From Edaphochlamys debaryana (taxonomy: Eukaryota; Chlorophyta; Chlorophyceae; Chlamydomonadales), in the NCBI GenBank assembly GCA_016858145.1, contig JAEHOE010000107.1, forward strand, positions 310,001 to 374,000: a DNA stretch of 64,000 nt. Direction: 5' to 3'. A program made the position numbers and the translations under genes. Numbering within the stretch: the first letter of the stretch is position 1; each line of letters begins with the position of its first letter. Positions 11,601-24,182 of the stretch are shown here, one piece after another. Below the pieces are notes generated by a model. The model was not told the origin of the DNA and searched no databases. It saw only the letters and a list, made by a program, of their open reading frames with translations.

Positions 11601-14600
11601 TGCATCGTCAGTCGAGGGCGTCGAGGTGACCACTGGGCACAGCCTGAGGCTGCCGTTGCTGCGCCACACCGCAGAGCATGGGGGCACCTGACAGGGGTAG
11701 GGGGTAGGGCGGGGAGGCATCGTAGTCCCGACCTCCCGGTCTGACACGAGATGAAGGGGCACTTGTGGACGGCCATTCCCCGTGTTCCCCTCAGACTTGA
11801 CACGACGACAGCCACGCACCGATGTCCCGTCGGGCAGCACGCCTTCCTCGCACGGCGTTGCTTCGCACGTGGCCACTCCCTCCATGGCCGCCTTGCACTC
11901 CTCGGGGGCCGCCGCACAGGGGTCCGCAGAGCACTCCGCCTCCTTGTCGCTCAGACAACTACGGGCAACGCGGGAATGACATTGGCACAGCTTGGACGCG
12001 AGGCGCGCCGCATGCTAACCAGCCCTCTGCATGGTAAGCATGCATGGCCTACATCCTGCAGCACATGAGACCTGACAGTACGGTACCGTGATGGCAGTCG
12101 ACGTGGCGTGGCTTATGGCTACCGGTACGGACTTTACTTGGGCGTGAAGTGAAGGTGGCCGCAAGCACCCACCTGACGCTTGCCGGGGGTCCCACAGTCT
12201 CCATGGCGCAGGGCACGGCCTCGCCTGTGGCGGGGTCCATCCACAGGGGGGCGCAGGGGGACACGTACATGCCGCCCAGGGCCGGCACGAGGCTGCCGTC
12301 GGGGCAGGTGTTGACGAAGCACCTGGTGTCGGGCGGCAGCGGGTTGACGCAGCCCGCGCGCCAGGTGGAATCGACGCACGTGTCTTCGCAGGTGAGGTAG
12401 GCGGCGGTGCACCTGTGAGGGGTAGATGCGCGGGTTGGAGCGAGGCAGAAGGGCCAAGGACAGGAGCAGGCAGCAAGCGTGATCAGGGGGCAGGGTATTG
12501 CGAAACATGCATGATCATTCGGAGGCGATGCAACGGGACGCGGAGCATCTGCTTGTCTGTAGCTCACCCAGCGAATGGGTCGAGGTCAAAGGTCGGGCTT
12601 CCCCCGACGTCGATGGCGGGGCACAGTGACAGGCTTCCGTCGACGTTGTTCCGCCACACAGCCGTGCAGGGAGGCACCTGGGACGGGGCGAGGGGGCGAC
12701 GCGGCATTCAGACAGGTCAATGGGTGCACAGCCTGACGGTGGGCCCTTTCCGCCAGGTCCAGGGAAGGCTGCTCTTCAGCCCCAGCAGATGCCTCAGACT
12801 CAGGCCCAGGCCCGGTCTTCCCGGTATCTCACACCGCCCCAGAGCCCCAAAGCTTCACAGCAACGAGACTGTCGCGGTCACGCGGTGCGCTATCGTGCGC
12901 ACCTCAGTTCCGTCCGGCAGCGCTCCATCTGTGCAGTAGCTGGGCTCACAGGTCGCCACGCCCTCAAATGCGGCCTTGCAGCTCTCCGAAGCCACGGCGC
13001 AGGGGTCCGCAAAACACGGATCGTCGACGCCGCTTGGGCATCTGCGGGGGCACATGAGGGCACATGCGAACGTTCGCTGACGAGGCGGCCGTGCGTGGCC
13101 TATCCGCAGTTCAACATATCACAGTGCCAGTCCCATGATGACACCAGCGCAAAGGCTGCTAGGCCCAGACTGTACAGCTACCCGCCAAGGCTGACTCGGA
13201 ACACCCTCACGCCTCACATGACAGACTGGCGGTTGTCGGTTGGCGGTTTGCACAGCACCGGCTGCGCCGTGGCGGGGTCGATCCACACAGCGCCGCAGGG
13301 GGGCACCACGAAGCCCGGCATGGAGGCCGCGGAGCAGGGGTTGACGAAGCACACGGCGTCGGGGGGCAGCGGGGTGACGCAGTCCTCCGGCCAGGGCTGC
13401 GCGCACTGGTCGTCGGGGCACTGGGGGTCCCCGTCCTGAAGCGCACGGCGTCCGACCTGGGCCGGGTCCCCTTCGCATGGGGTGGTGAAGGGGTTAAGGG
13501 CGCTCCTCGGGTCACTGCCGGGGCCGCCAGCAGCAGGGCACAGCGACAGCGTGTTGTCCAGCGTGATGCGCCAAACGGCAGTGCAGGAGCCGACCTGAAG
13601 GGGTGGCGAGCATTGGGCGGGGGCAAGGGGTAAGGTAGAGCCCGCGGTGGAAGCGAAGAGGCTCACAGAAATTGACATCATCACGTGAGGAGGTCCCTCC
13701 CCTCTCACCGGCGTTCCGTCCGGCAGCACGCCCTGGGTGCAGTAGTTGGCCTCACAGGTCGCCACTCCCTCGTAGGCGGCCTTGCAGCTCTCAGACGCCA
13801 CGGCGCAGGGGTCCGCGAAACACGGGTCCTTCTGACCGCTCAGGCAGCTGGGGGCCGGTGTAAGGGGAGACAGGAGTTGGCTTCTTGGCACAAGCGGGCA
13901 AGTTAGGGCAGCCCGCGCGTCATGCTGGTTCCCCCCCCCCCAGCCTTCCAGGCCCCTCATCACGCCATCCCCCTTTCCCCTCACACGCCGCCTCACCCAC
14001 CTCACGGCACCCGGTGCCGGGATGGTGCCTGGCAGCGGGCACACGTACTGGCGGCCCGAGGCCCGGTCCACCCACACGGCGCTGCACGGCTCCAGCGGTT
14101 GAGCGTTGAGGCTCTGGCCGGTGCAGGGGTTGGCGAAGCAGACTGCATCGGGCAGGTCCCCGGCCAGGCAGTTGCCGTCGGCGCAGGCGTCGCGCACGCA
14201 GCCCGCGACGCTCGAGCATCTGAGCGCGGCAGCGGTAAGGGCAAGGAGAGTTGTGTGTCCGTAAGGGGCAAGGCCGGGAGAGGACATGCGCCATGCATGC
14301 TATGCCATACAGACCCGGGTGGTGACGAGACTCAGACGCACCCTGTGAAAGGATTGAGGTCTTCCAGCTTGCACTCGCCCTCGGTCCAGCTCTTGACCAC
14401 GCAAGCCGCACACGAGGGGTTGGGGTAGGTCTGCACAGCCGGGGGCAAGAAAGGGCTGTCGCGCAGGTGCCTGGTACATGGGTTTGCGGCGCGTGTATGG
14501 CCCCATCGCACACCCGAGCTGCTCACCTTGCCGTCGTCTCCGCACACCGGAAACGAGTCCTGCTTGCATTGGCAGCCTGGGGCCGGAGGGCAACAATTCC

Positions 14601-17600
14601 TCAAGCGCTTCGTCCAGCTGTGTGCAACCCACATTCGCTCCACCAACGCGGGGAAGCCGCCGCAGGTTCCTCCCTTTGTTGCATCGCTCACAACACTCCG
14701 GTACGGCGCACCAAGCACCATGGCACGGCACATCACTAATGTATGTACGGCGCGAGCACTCACCGCCTGGCTCGCCGGGGCTGCTGCCGGGGCCACCCGT
14801 GTCATCAGAGCAGAGCGCAATGGACCCGTCCGTGGGGTTGTACCAGAGGGCCGTGCAGGGGGGCACCTGCGCGGGAACCGAAAGGAGTGAAGATGTGGAG
14901 CAAGGCATCATGCAAGCAGGGGGCCTTGCGGCCGACATGAGTGAGGTGCGCACGGGGGGAGCGCCGCTTGCAAGATCTCGCTGGGTACTGAGCCAGACGG
15001 CGCCCACACGCCCCGTGCTCAGCCACCCACCGGCTCTCCGTAGGACGTCACGCCGTCGACGCAGGTGCTGACTTGGCACGTGGCCACGGCTCCGAACTTG
15101 AGCCGACACGACTCTGGCACCACGGAGCAGGGGTCCGCGGGGCACTCCGTCTGCTCGCCGCTCGGGCACCTGTGGGAGCAGGGGAATGAATCCGCTCGTT
15201 CAGGTTTTGGGACCTACGCACCGGCGGCACATAGAATTTGGTCCGGTCGATGGGGATCAAGGGTTGAGGTGCGTCTATCTGCGTTCACTCCCCTTTGTAT
15301 AGGGCCGTGACAGTTCCCCGCCGGCAACCGCACCTGATGGACGGCCACATGGGTGGGTCCTCGAGGGAGCAGGCCACGGCCCTCTTTGTGGTCCGGTCCA
15401 CCCACACAGCGCTACACGCCTCCACCGGCTCCCCGTTCAGGCTCTGGCCCGTGCAAGTGTTCAGGAAACAGACGGCGTTGGCGGGGTCGATGGAGTTCGC
15501 GCATATGCCCTCATCACACGGGTTGCGGGCGCAGCGGGCGGTTCCAGGGCACCTGCGTTTAAGCCAAGCCAGGGGCACGGAGGGTAGTTGGGCGGGATGG
15601 TAGGCTGGGCAGCGAGGGTGCACCCCGCCAGGTACACCGGTACACACCGAACCGTGCACCCAAGCGCCCGGCCCCTTACCCAGCGAGCGGGTTGAGCTGC
15701 TCGTCCTCCTCTGGAATGGGGCTGGGGCTGGCGGTGTCCAAGGGGCAGCGCCCCAGCGTCCAGACCACGACCTTCGCGCACTCCGCGCAGGCCTCATTGG
15801 AGTAGGTCTGCGATAGGGGTAGAGGACGGGTTACTCAGGCTACCATACCAGCCGGAGTGCCGCCAACCTAACGCTCGCTGGGAGAAGGCGCGCACGGCCA
15901 TGCGCTCGCTTGCCTTGCCATCGCTTCCACAGACGGGGGCCCATAAGGCCGGGCAGACGCAACCTGCAGGCGAACGGCCACAGCAGCAGCTGTGTAAGCA
16001 GGCGGCTGCGGCCACGCTGACCGCACCGAACATGAGCCCCGAACACCCGTGCCAGACACTCCTTGCTGCCTCCACCCTGCCGCCATTGTCCCATGCACGA
16101 GACCTCGTTCAGTGCGGCCCTACCGCCGGGCACCGGTGCGGGCGAGGGCAAGGGCGTCTCCTCCTCAGGGGGGCACAGCGACAGGCTGCCGTCCCCCAGC
16201 TCCCTCCAGACCGCAGTGCAGGGCGGCACCTGCAGACGCATCCGCAGACCACGTTTGCTTCAAGTGAAAGTTTCACCAGCACATGGAGAGGAGCCAAGAG
16301 GTAAAAAAGAGGCACCTGTCTTCGGACGCCCTGCCTTGACGTGTTGTGTAGAGCATGCCCCAGCCTGCGTGCCCACCCTAGGCGACCCGGCCGGGGGTTT
16401 TGCAACCTACCGGAGTGCCGTCTGAGAGCGAGCCATAGCGGCAGTAGCTGGGCTGGCAGGTGGCAGTGGGGGCCTTGGCGGCCTTGCACGCCTCGGTCAC
16501 AGCGGCACAGGGGTCCTGGTCGCACTCGGTGACGGGAAAGTCCGCCACACACCTGCGGGTCGGGCGGGCGGGCCCGGGGAGCAGATGCGTTGTTGCGAAG
16601 ACACATGTGCGTCGGAGGATGCTATCTATTCCTAGTAGGTTGCCCAAGACGAGAGATGAAAGGCAGGGGTTTCGTGGACGCGGGCGGTCACGCGAGGGTG
16701 TGCACAACTCCCCGGGGCTGCCATGGGGCTGCCATGTACCTCTGGACTCACTTGACGGTTGGCCTCCCGTCTGTTGCGCATGCGCCAGCAGTGGAGCTGA
16801 GCACACCCGCGCACAGGGCGCAAGCGTCATTGGCGTACGTCTGCGGGGGGCAAAACGGGAAACGGTGCGGGAGGAAGAGCCATTTACCACCCAAATAGCC
16901 TTGCAAGGGGCTTGGCGTTGTGATAAGTCTATCCATCCCGGGATGGAGGGGGTGGGCGCGCATTTGCCCCTAGCAACAACGCGTTTCAGCTACCCCCAAA
17001 ACCCTGCAGTTGAGCACTTGCCTTGCCGTCGCTCCCGCAGACGGGCGCATCAAGATCAGGGCACACGCAGTCTGCACGCGGGCACATGCATGTCAGATTC
17101 TAGGATTGTTGTGAGCGGGGGGCTGCAGGAGGGTGCCCTGGCCCCTCGGCCCAAGCTCTCCATCCAACAACAACTGAATGAACCCACCCGTGACGTCGGG
17201 GGATGGGCTGGTTTCGTCCGCGACAGGGCACAGCGACAGGCTGCCGTCGACCAAGTCGCGCCAAACGGCCGTGCAGGGGCCGATCTGCAAGAAACGCGGC
17301 GGCGCGACGGAGAGAGCAGGGGGGGTGAGAAGCGTTGACGGGGCGCCAGCGGGACGAGGCACGCGTCTCCAGCGGCAGTCCAACGCCGATCAAGGCGCTT
17401 GGCGCTCTAACCAGGAACCCCGCCGCCGCAACCTCGCAAAGTTCAACGTCCCAACTGGTAGAATCCGTCACAGTCCGGCCTACCGTTCTGCCGTCCGGCA
17501 GCACTCCGACGGTGCAGTAGCTGGGCTCGCACGTGGCCACTCCCTCCTTGGCTGCCTTGCACTTCTCGGACACCACGGAGCAAGGCTCTGCGAAGCACTC

Positions 17601-19641
17601 GTTGTCGTTCCTGCCATCCAGGCACCTGCAGGGCACAAGCAAGGGCCGAGGGCTGGGCGCAACGCGCAGACGGAAGGGGGAGTGCCGCAGCATATCCCGG
17701 GGCTCTGAGAGCGTCCGAGAGCGAGGTAAGGACCATCCAAACATCCACTCCTGCCAACACCGCGCCTGATCAACACTGCGCCCAGCCCAGACACAGCGCG
17801 CCTCACTTGACTTGTTCGCCCTTGGCCTGGGGGCACCGCACCACCTCCCGAGTGGCGGGGTCGATCCACACGGCAGCGCACGGCTCCACCGACTGGCCAT
17901 TGACCGTGCCATCGGAGCAGGGATTGACGAAACAGACGGCGCCCGCCGGGAGCGGGGCCGCGCAGTCCGCGGGCCAGGGGTCGGCGCAGGTGTCCCGGCA
18001 CCGCACGTTGCCCGTGCACCTGCAGGCGCGACACACAAGTACGTGTGGGGGGCGGGTTGCTTGTGCGGAGGACTCAGGTGACGTGCGCTGGTGAGAGCTG
18101 GCGGAGAGCTTTTTGTGCTCGAGCAAGTCCCTGACGTGGCCCCATGCTGAATCGATTAAAGGTGAAGCAGCGTTAGCCCTCACCCGGCAAAGGGGTTGAG
18201 GCCGTCGCCCGGGTCGCCCGGGTCTCCGGGGTCGCCATCGGCGGGGCACAGCGACAGCGTGTTGTCCAGTCTGCTGCGCCAGACGGCGGTGCAGGAGCCG
18301 ACCTGAGGGTGGCAAGGAGTAAGCGGGGACAAGGTAAGGGAGAGCGGAGCCAGCAGACTGCACGTCAGGGCGGGGGTACCGGAGAGGTTCACAGGAGCAG
18401 AAAATGTTATACAATGGAAGTCCTGCTCTCTCACCGGCGTTCCGTCCGGCAGCTCGCCCTGGGTGCAGTAGTTGGCCTCACAGGTCGCCACGCCCTCAAA
18501 TGCGGCCTTGCAGCTCTCCGGGGCCACGGCGCAGGGGTCCGCGAAACACGGGTCCTTCTGACCGCTCAGGCAGCTGGGGGCCGGCGGAAGTGGTTGAGCC
18601 AATTGGTTCTGATCCACAGCTGGGTCAGCGGTCGTACCAAGCATGCCATGATATGCCCAACGTACCGTATCCTGCCAACTGGCAACTGCTCCTGACCCCC
18701 CCCCCCACCTTACGGCACCCGGTGCCGGGATGGTGCCTGGCAGCGGGCACACGTACTGGCGGCCCGAGGCCCGGTCCACCCACACAGCGCTGCACGGCTC
18801 CAGAGGTTGGCCGTTGAGGCTCTGGCCGGTGCAGGGGTTGGCGAAGCAGACTGCATCGGGCAGGTCCCCGGCCAGGCAGTTGCCGTCGGCGCAGGCGTCG
18901 CGCACGCAGTCCGCGACGCCGGAGCATCTGTTGGTGGTGAGGCCAATGTAGGCAGAGGTTGATAGATGCGTGCCCGCGTCAAGACAGAAAGGAAGCAGAA
19001 AGTGCTGCAGGAAGGCGGAGGAGGCGGACTTGTGTCCCCGGCAGGGCAGGCCGGCCGCTCCCACCAACGAAGGCACCCCAGTCCGCCACCACATGACGCG
19101 AGCCCCACATACCCTGCAAAAGGGTTCAGGTCTGCCGGCGGACCAGTAACCGCGCCGCAGGGCCCCGGCTTCCAGGCAGAGACTCCGGCGCACTTGGCGC
19201 AACCCTCGTTGGAGTATGTCTGAACGGCACGCGGAGAAGCGGGTCCGTGGGGGAAAGCCGTGGTGGTAGAAACCGGCCAGCACACACGGTGAGGCAATGG
19301 TTCCAAGAATGCGCCCAGATGGACACGGCGTGTTCTCCTGCATTCGCTGGCTTGCGCGTACCGTTGCGGGCTTGCGCCATGAAGCCAAGCCCGTTTTCGC
19401 CGCGCGAACTTGGCCTGTGCGCAGCCTTCTCTCACCTGACCATCATTTCCGCAGACAGGAATGTAGTCTTCTTTGCATTCACAGCCTGCGAAGGCGTAAA
19501 GCTGGAGTTTGTTTCTCTGACAAGCCACAACTCCAAATGCCCTGCCTCACCCTCAGTGCTGTTCTGCGCTTGAGTTGTCCAGACACTAACCAGAACGAGC
19601 ACCGAGACCCTCAGGGCTACGCGCGCACGCCGCGAGCGCAT
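8697..19641 (-). CDS. giant secreted multi-Kazal, 16 eight-Cys-module protein with poly-Pro linker
   Basis: A 33-exon model with all phases closing, 1682 aa. Exons (5' to 3'): 19551-19641, 19436-19485, 19113-19219, 18709-18927, 18435-18573, 18184-18302, 17807-18019, 17484-17625, 17188-17284, 17022-17071, 16752-16840, 16411-16552, 16124-16229, 15914-15963, 15680-15807, 15334-15552, 15031-15169, 14764-14866, 14527-14576, 14342-14430, 14001-14219, 13709-13847, 13218-13594, 12903-13041, 12568-12677, 12173-12412, 11820-11958, 11581-11687, 11169-11390, 10217-10355, 9624-9982, 9174-9434, 8697-8952. The signal peptide is residues 1-26. Kazal domains lie at about 31-75, 393-432, 522-560, 735-772 and near 1580-1610. 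Sixteen eight-Cys modules (e.g. CVRDAC...CFANPC...PCSAVW) fill the rest. A PPPPPGLP-type linker lies at about 1415-1500. Three introns use GC donors. This is probably a wall-associated protease inhibitor array; function is inferred. Confidence 0.85.
9172..9173 (-). other. GC splice donor (AG|GCGCGT)
   Basis: The exon 32 end in the giant gene. Only a GC donor here joins exon 33 in frame and gives TYPTRCAAEC, the same join as the second giant gene makes with a normal GT donor at the matching site. Confidence 0.6.
9660..9925 (-). repeat. poly-proline (PPPPPGLP) linker coding repeat
   Basis: Within exon 31 of the giant gene, the minus strand encodes five to six units of a Pro-run followed by GLP, then VNDNSTEPLPQTSVKPLGWEL. 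Pro-rich runs of this kind are extensin-like and are usually hydroxylated and glycosylated in green-algal walls (family knowledge). The plus strand shows a Gly-rich open frame only because it is the complement. Confidence 0.85.
10356..11168 (-). other. 813-nt intron with low-complexity insertion
   Basis: The longest intron of the giant gene (between exons 29 and 30). Most others are 80-300 nt. Positions about 10525-10850 carry imperfect repeats of CCGGCAG and GGGCCG words (for example GACGGGCCGCC and ACGGGCCGG) unlike neighbouring introns. This may be an inserted repeat or miniature element, but I could not see clear terminal inverted repeats or target-site duplications. Confidence 0.4.
13218..14430 (-). 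repeat. duplicated module block, copy A (pairs with 18184-19219)
   Basis: Exons 20-23 of the giant gene correspond to exons 3-6 in order, length and phase. Exon 21 (14001-14219) and exon 4 (18709-18927) are both 219 nt and differ at only about seven to ten bases. Exon 22 (13709-13847) and exon 5 (18435-18573) are both 139 nt and nearly identical, including the first intron bases. Confidence 0.85.
15912..15913 (-). other. GC splice donor (CAAG|GCAAGC) in third Kazal domain
   Basis: After VCGSDGK. The same position in the fourth Kazal copy uses CAAG|GTGAGC. The GC donor joins in frame to TYSNEAC in the next exon. Confidence 0.7.
17020..17021 (-). other. GC splice donor (CAAG|GCAAGT) in second Kazal domain
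   Basis: After VCGSDGK. GCAAGT is the classic GC-AG donor consensus. The join gives the normal Kazal continuation TYANDAC. Confidence 0.75.
18184..19219 (-). repeat. duplicated module block, copy B (pairs with 13218-14430)
   Basis: Exons 3-6 of the giant gene. Exon 6 here ends with a DPGDPGDPGD run (18205-18240) absent from copy A, where the matching exon is instead fused to the next module. Confidence 0.85.
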
Positions 19642-20379
19642 GGTTTACGGGCTGGCCCTGCGGCCAGTCTACGCCGTAAATGACTAAACGATGCCACCAG
19701 AGCTCATAGGCACTCAATCGAGCGGCTAAGGCGTTAGGAAGTAACGATTCATCGACTATTGTCGCCGCGCTGTGACGCCGCAGACGAAGCAGCGACACTC
19801 GCCAAGCAGATAGGTTCAGAGCAGTGGGTGACGCAGCAAGACAGGCGACGTGTGCGTCGAGCGCCAAAGATGAGGCAGGTGCACAGCTTCCACGGCACGC
19901 TCGGCCAGGACGAGCACCAACCGCCAGCACTAACCCGGCCTTGGTTTGACCCTGCCCCAGTCGTAGGTTCCCCCTCCCACCCCAGTTGAGACAAGACCTG
20001 ACCCCTGACCCCCTGGTGTGGCGCTTGGCCAGAAGCTAGGTCTGCTGTGTCGCACAATGACTGCGTCCATACCACTGCCTGCCCGTGCGCCTGCCGCTGC
20101 TCTTAACCGCCCGTCGAGTCCCGGTCTTCTCATGCCACACCACTCCAACCACTTGCGACCCCCTCGGTCCAGAACCGGCTGTCGTAGGGTTGCGCCTTGC
20201 ACATGTCACGATGACCATGAACAGGGGACCCAAGACCCCAGTCCCCAATCCCCACGCCACCCGCGCACTTACCCCCTCCCATCGACTCCAGACGGTACAC
20301 CTGCTCTCACCTGCCGCATAGCTCCTTCTAAGCTTAGCTAGGTGCCGGCGCCCTCAACTGCAGCCCGAAGTCAAGTTAG
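19642..20379. promoter_or_regulatory. divergent intergenic region
   Basis: 738 bp between the start of the giant inhibitor gene (minus) and the start of the LRR gene (plus), so it presumably carries both promoters. This is inferred from layout only; I recognise no specific motif. Confidence 0.3.
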
Positions 20380-23300
20380 ATGTGCGCGAATTTGGCACCG
20401 CCATTTCGCACAGACCTCGCACTTTCTGTGTTCGCCGATCCCGACCTGCTGAGTGTGATAAATAGGAATTCTGGAGATGATGGCCGGGCGCTGCGGGCGG
20501 TGCGTGGCATCTGTCGCGCCACTGCTCGCGCGTTCGACCAGGCGCGAACACGCCTGCGCGTGCTGGATATGTATGGGGGTTCGGATAAAGTGATCACCAT
20601 CAAGCAGCTTGCCATGGTGGCTGCTCTGGGCCGAGGATGTCGACCATTTGAGGTGGACCTGACGCTCCAGCACCGCCACATGTGAGCTTACGGATTGTAG
20701 AGGCCTTACGGTCCTCTCGCAGCAGCCTTGGTGCTTCCGTCCGCTTCACCGAGTCGTACCGAGTCTGCGCCCCCCCCGCTCCCTCCCGCTCAGGAAACGC
20801 CTGCTGGGCGTGTTCGCCACAGTGGCGCAGCAGCACGGGGCCCTACCCACCTCCTCTCTCGGCCTAATAGCTGAGCTGCTGACGCCTGACACGGCACAAC
20901 AGTGCCTGGCACGCGCCTTCCCAGCGCTGAGGCAGCTACGCCTGACGGGCGTCACGCCTGACACGCTGCCCCCAGCCCTCGAGGCCCTCGCGCTCCTGGT
21001 GCGGGGCAGCGGCGAAGACGCACCCACCAATGGCACAGGAGGCGGCAGCCGGGACAACGAGCTGGGCAGCGGGCAGGCCCCTAACTCCGCGGCCGCTGAC
21101 GCTGGGGTGCAGCCCCCGTCCGCAGTGCCATCTGGGTCGGCGGCGGCCGCCCTGGACCCGGACGGCCCCATGCTCTTCGGCCTGAGGCCAGCCGGTCTCA
21201 AGCAGTTCCCAGCTGCAGCCGCGTCTGGACTGCTCGGCACGGGGCCCGAGATCAGCTCGGCGCTCTTGGGCCCCGGGCGGCCGCCCCCGTGCCTCCCGCT
21301 GCCCAGCCTCAGTGACCTGTCCTTCAAGGGCGCTGGCAGCTTCCAGCCCGAACTGATCGCACGCCTCTTCACGTCCCTGTACGGCGCGAGCCACGTCACG
21401 CGCCTGGAGCTGCTGAGTGACTGGCTGGAGTCCACCGTCCACGTCAGCACCCTGCAGCCGCTGACGCAGCTCAAGTCCCTGGCGCTCGGCGGCGTGGCGC
21501 TGGGGCTGTGCGGCGAGCCAGACGCCCTGACCGCCCTCTGCAGCCTGACGCACCTCCAGGCCTGCACGATCGCGCTGCAAACGGTCCCGCAAGGGCGCGC
21601 ATGGGACGATGAGTGGCTCGACGACGGCCATGACCGTTCGCAGCTCGCTTCCTGCGCGCTGCCGCCCAGCCTGGCCTCCCTGGCCCTCAGCCACGGGCCC
21701 CACGATGACGGCCGCGCAACCCCGCTGGTCCACCTGTCCGGCCTCTCGGCGACCAGCACCCTCACGAGCCTCAACCTGACGGACGTTGTTGCGCAGTTTG
21801 ACCTGGCAGCCATCACGCAGCTGACCAGCCTTCGGGTCATCTCCGCCCCGCACACCGATCTGGAGCTGGATGGGGGCATCAGCAACCTCTGCAGCCTGAC
21901 GGAGCTGGTGGCAAGCGGATTGACCAGCTACAAGTACGACATGGTGCCAGATGGCGACCTCGCCATCATGCAGCCGCTCAGCTACGTCCTGCCGCCACGC
22001 CTGCCCCAAGCCACGCTGACATTCAACACCCAGAGGCGCAGGCACGGCGGAGGGGTGGCCCTGTTCGGACTGGAGCGCCTGTGCGCGGGCGAGCACATGA
22101 CCCGGCTCGAGATTGGCGATGCGAGCTTTGACTGTCCGTCAATGCAGCTGAAGGCGCGCTCGGTCGCCGGACTGGTGGGGCTCAAGGAGCTTGTGGCGCC
22201 GAGCGCTGACCTGTACGGCAACAGCAGGGAGAATCTGGCGAATCTGACGGCCCTGACGCTCCTGCAGCTGCAGCACCTGGAGTACGTACCCCTGCAACGG
22301 GCGACACACACAGACTCGGATGAGGATGAGGAGGACTCGCACCAGGACGAGCGGCTGACTGGCGACGTAGCCGCACGTGCGCGCACGGAGCCCGCTTGGC
22401 CGCTGCCGCCCAACCTGCAGCGCCTGTGCCTGGGCGCGGAGGCTTCGCACGGCTGGCCCGAGCTGGAGTTGTCCCTGAGCGTGCTGGAGCGTGTGATCTG
22501 CGCCAACGGCCCCGCCCGTCTGGAGCTGTACGGCAGCTACGATGGCGATCTCAACGTCGAGGCGCTGCGGGGCCTAGCGGGGCTGCAGCAGCTCCACGCG
22601 CCCTCAGTCTGCGTCGAGCTGGGGCCTGGCGGCCTGTCCCCGCTCTCTGCCCTGACGGCCATCCGCGTCCGGGGCATAACCTTTGCAGCCGAGGGCTCCG
22701 GGGCTGGGTCCGCGCCCGCCGGTGAGACCGAGCTCGCGCCCTCGCTGCTGCCTCCGGGCCTGCGAATCCTCGAGCTCGGCGAGCCCCTCCCAGGCGCCCG
22801 GGGCCCCCAATGGCAGCTGCTGGGCCGCCTCGGCACCGCCCCACCAACCCTCCACACGGTCACGCCCATGCCCCAATGCCTCATACTTGACGGGCCGTCC
22901 GAACTCGTGACGGAGTCAGGCGCGCTGCGGCCCGAGGCCGAGTCGTTGCTGTGCAACGCCGCCCGCTTCCTCGCCTCCCTGCCGCAACCGCCGCACTACT
23001 TGGCGGTGGGGCTGCGCCCTCGCCCCGCCTCGACCTGGCGGGAACCCTCCCTCGAGCCGGGTCAAACTGGGCCGGCCCGGCTTGTCGCTCCCGAGCGGCA
23101 GCGGTGGCAGCTGCTGCCGGTGGGGGCCGGCAAGGCAGCGGCACCGGGCGGTGACTCCTCGGCCGCAGGGTCGGGTGCAGGGTCGGGTGGGGCCGCAGGC
23201 ACCGCCACGGCCCTCCTGCAAGGAAGCCATGCGCCTTGGCTGGCCGCTGTGGGGTGCATCCCGCTGGAGAAGCTAGTGCTGACGCGGGTGCGGCTGGGGC

Positions 23301-24182
23301 CGGAGGATCTGGCGGCGCTGGCGGATCACATGCCCCACCTTAAGGTACGAGGCTGGATTGCATGTGCGGGGGGCCTTGTGGTTGCGGGGATGGCTCGTGG
23401 CTGGGGGGTAGCTTGAGCTGGTGAGAGACCAGATGGCGGTGTGTATGAGCGGTTAGCAGGGCTTGGAGGCGGTTTGGATTGGCGGGAGGTCAGGTCACCA
23501 TCCACACTGCGACTCCCTCGCCTTCGCACCACCACTCGCTCACGCCTCGCCCTCTCCCCCGCCGCCCCTTCAGGAGCTGACATTGGCGCTGTGCGAGCTG
23601 CCTGACCTCCCCGCACTGCGCCTGCTTGGGGGGCTGGAGCGGCTGCAGGTCCTGCGGCTGGACTGCGGCGGCTGGTTCGGGGTGCCATGGTTCGGGGAGC
23701 CCTGGGCAGAAGGCGACTGGGCGTACCTGCCGCCGGCCGTACCCCTGGCCTGCGCCCTTGCTCAAGAACGCATCGATGGGCTTTGGAGTGACCTGCTGTT
23801 CACTGACTCAGACGAGGAGGGCTGCCTACCAGAGCCTGGCGAGGCGGCGGCAACAGCGCCCAAGCCGGCTATGTCGTGCCCGCCCGCTTGCATGGGCTTG
23901 GGCGCGGCGGTGTCGCAGCGCCTAGCGGAGCCTGACCCCTGCGTCCACTGCACGTGCTTCGGGGCCGGCGAGGTGCCCCCGGGGGCCGCTGAGGCGCTGC
24001 TGGGCCTGTGTCGGTCGGCGCCAGCGTCGCTGAGGCACGTGGGCCTCAAGCACTGGGGCTGCCCCAGGTCGGGCCCGGCCCGGGCCCTGGAGGGCCTGGT
24101 GGAGCAGTTGCGGCCGCGGCTGGAGGCGGAGGGGCGGGGCGGCGTGCGGGTGGCGCCCGAGATGATGTTTGAGGAGTTGTAG
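20380..24182 (+). CDS. leucine-rich-repeat protein, possible F-box-like N-terminus
   Basis: Three exons, 20380-20681, 20794-23344 and 23574-24182, phases close, 1153 aa. The first intron has a strong GTGAGC donor and joins ...LQHRH to KRLLGVFATV. Residues about 15-65 (LSVFADPDLLSVINR, then RAVRGICRATARAF) resemble the helical start of algal F-box or LRR proteins, but I cannot confirm an F-box. LRR-like units appear throughout: LTQLKSLALGG, ITQLTSLRVISAP, LVGLKELVAPSADL, LAGLQQLHAP, and LGGLERLQVLRLDCGG in the last exon. An acidic stretch (TDSDEDEEDS) sits near residue 600. No signal peptide or membrane segment is seen. It may be a substrate-binding adaptor or other intracellular LRR protein. 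It is not related to the neighbouring inhibitor genes, and its start could lie further upstream. Confidence 0.75.

Noticed and set aside
8697..19641. Splitting the larger giant into several tandem small genes
   Set aside because: Only one signal-peptide exon and one terminal stop are found, and all 33 exons join in frame with no internal start or stop region.
20746..22096. Long open frames (about 380 codons) on the minus strand
   Set aside because: Antisense shadow of the LRR gene, which has a coherent repeat pattern and good splice sites on the plus strand.
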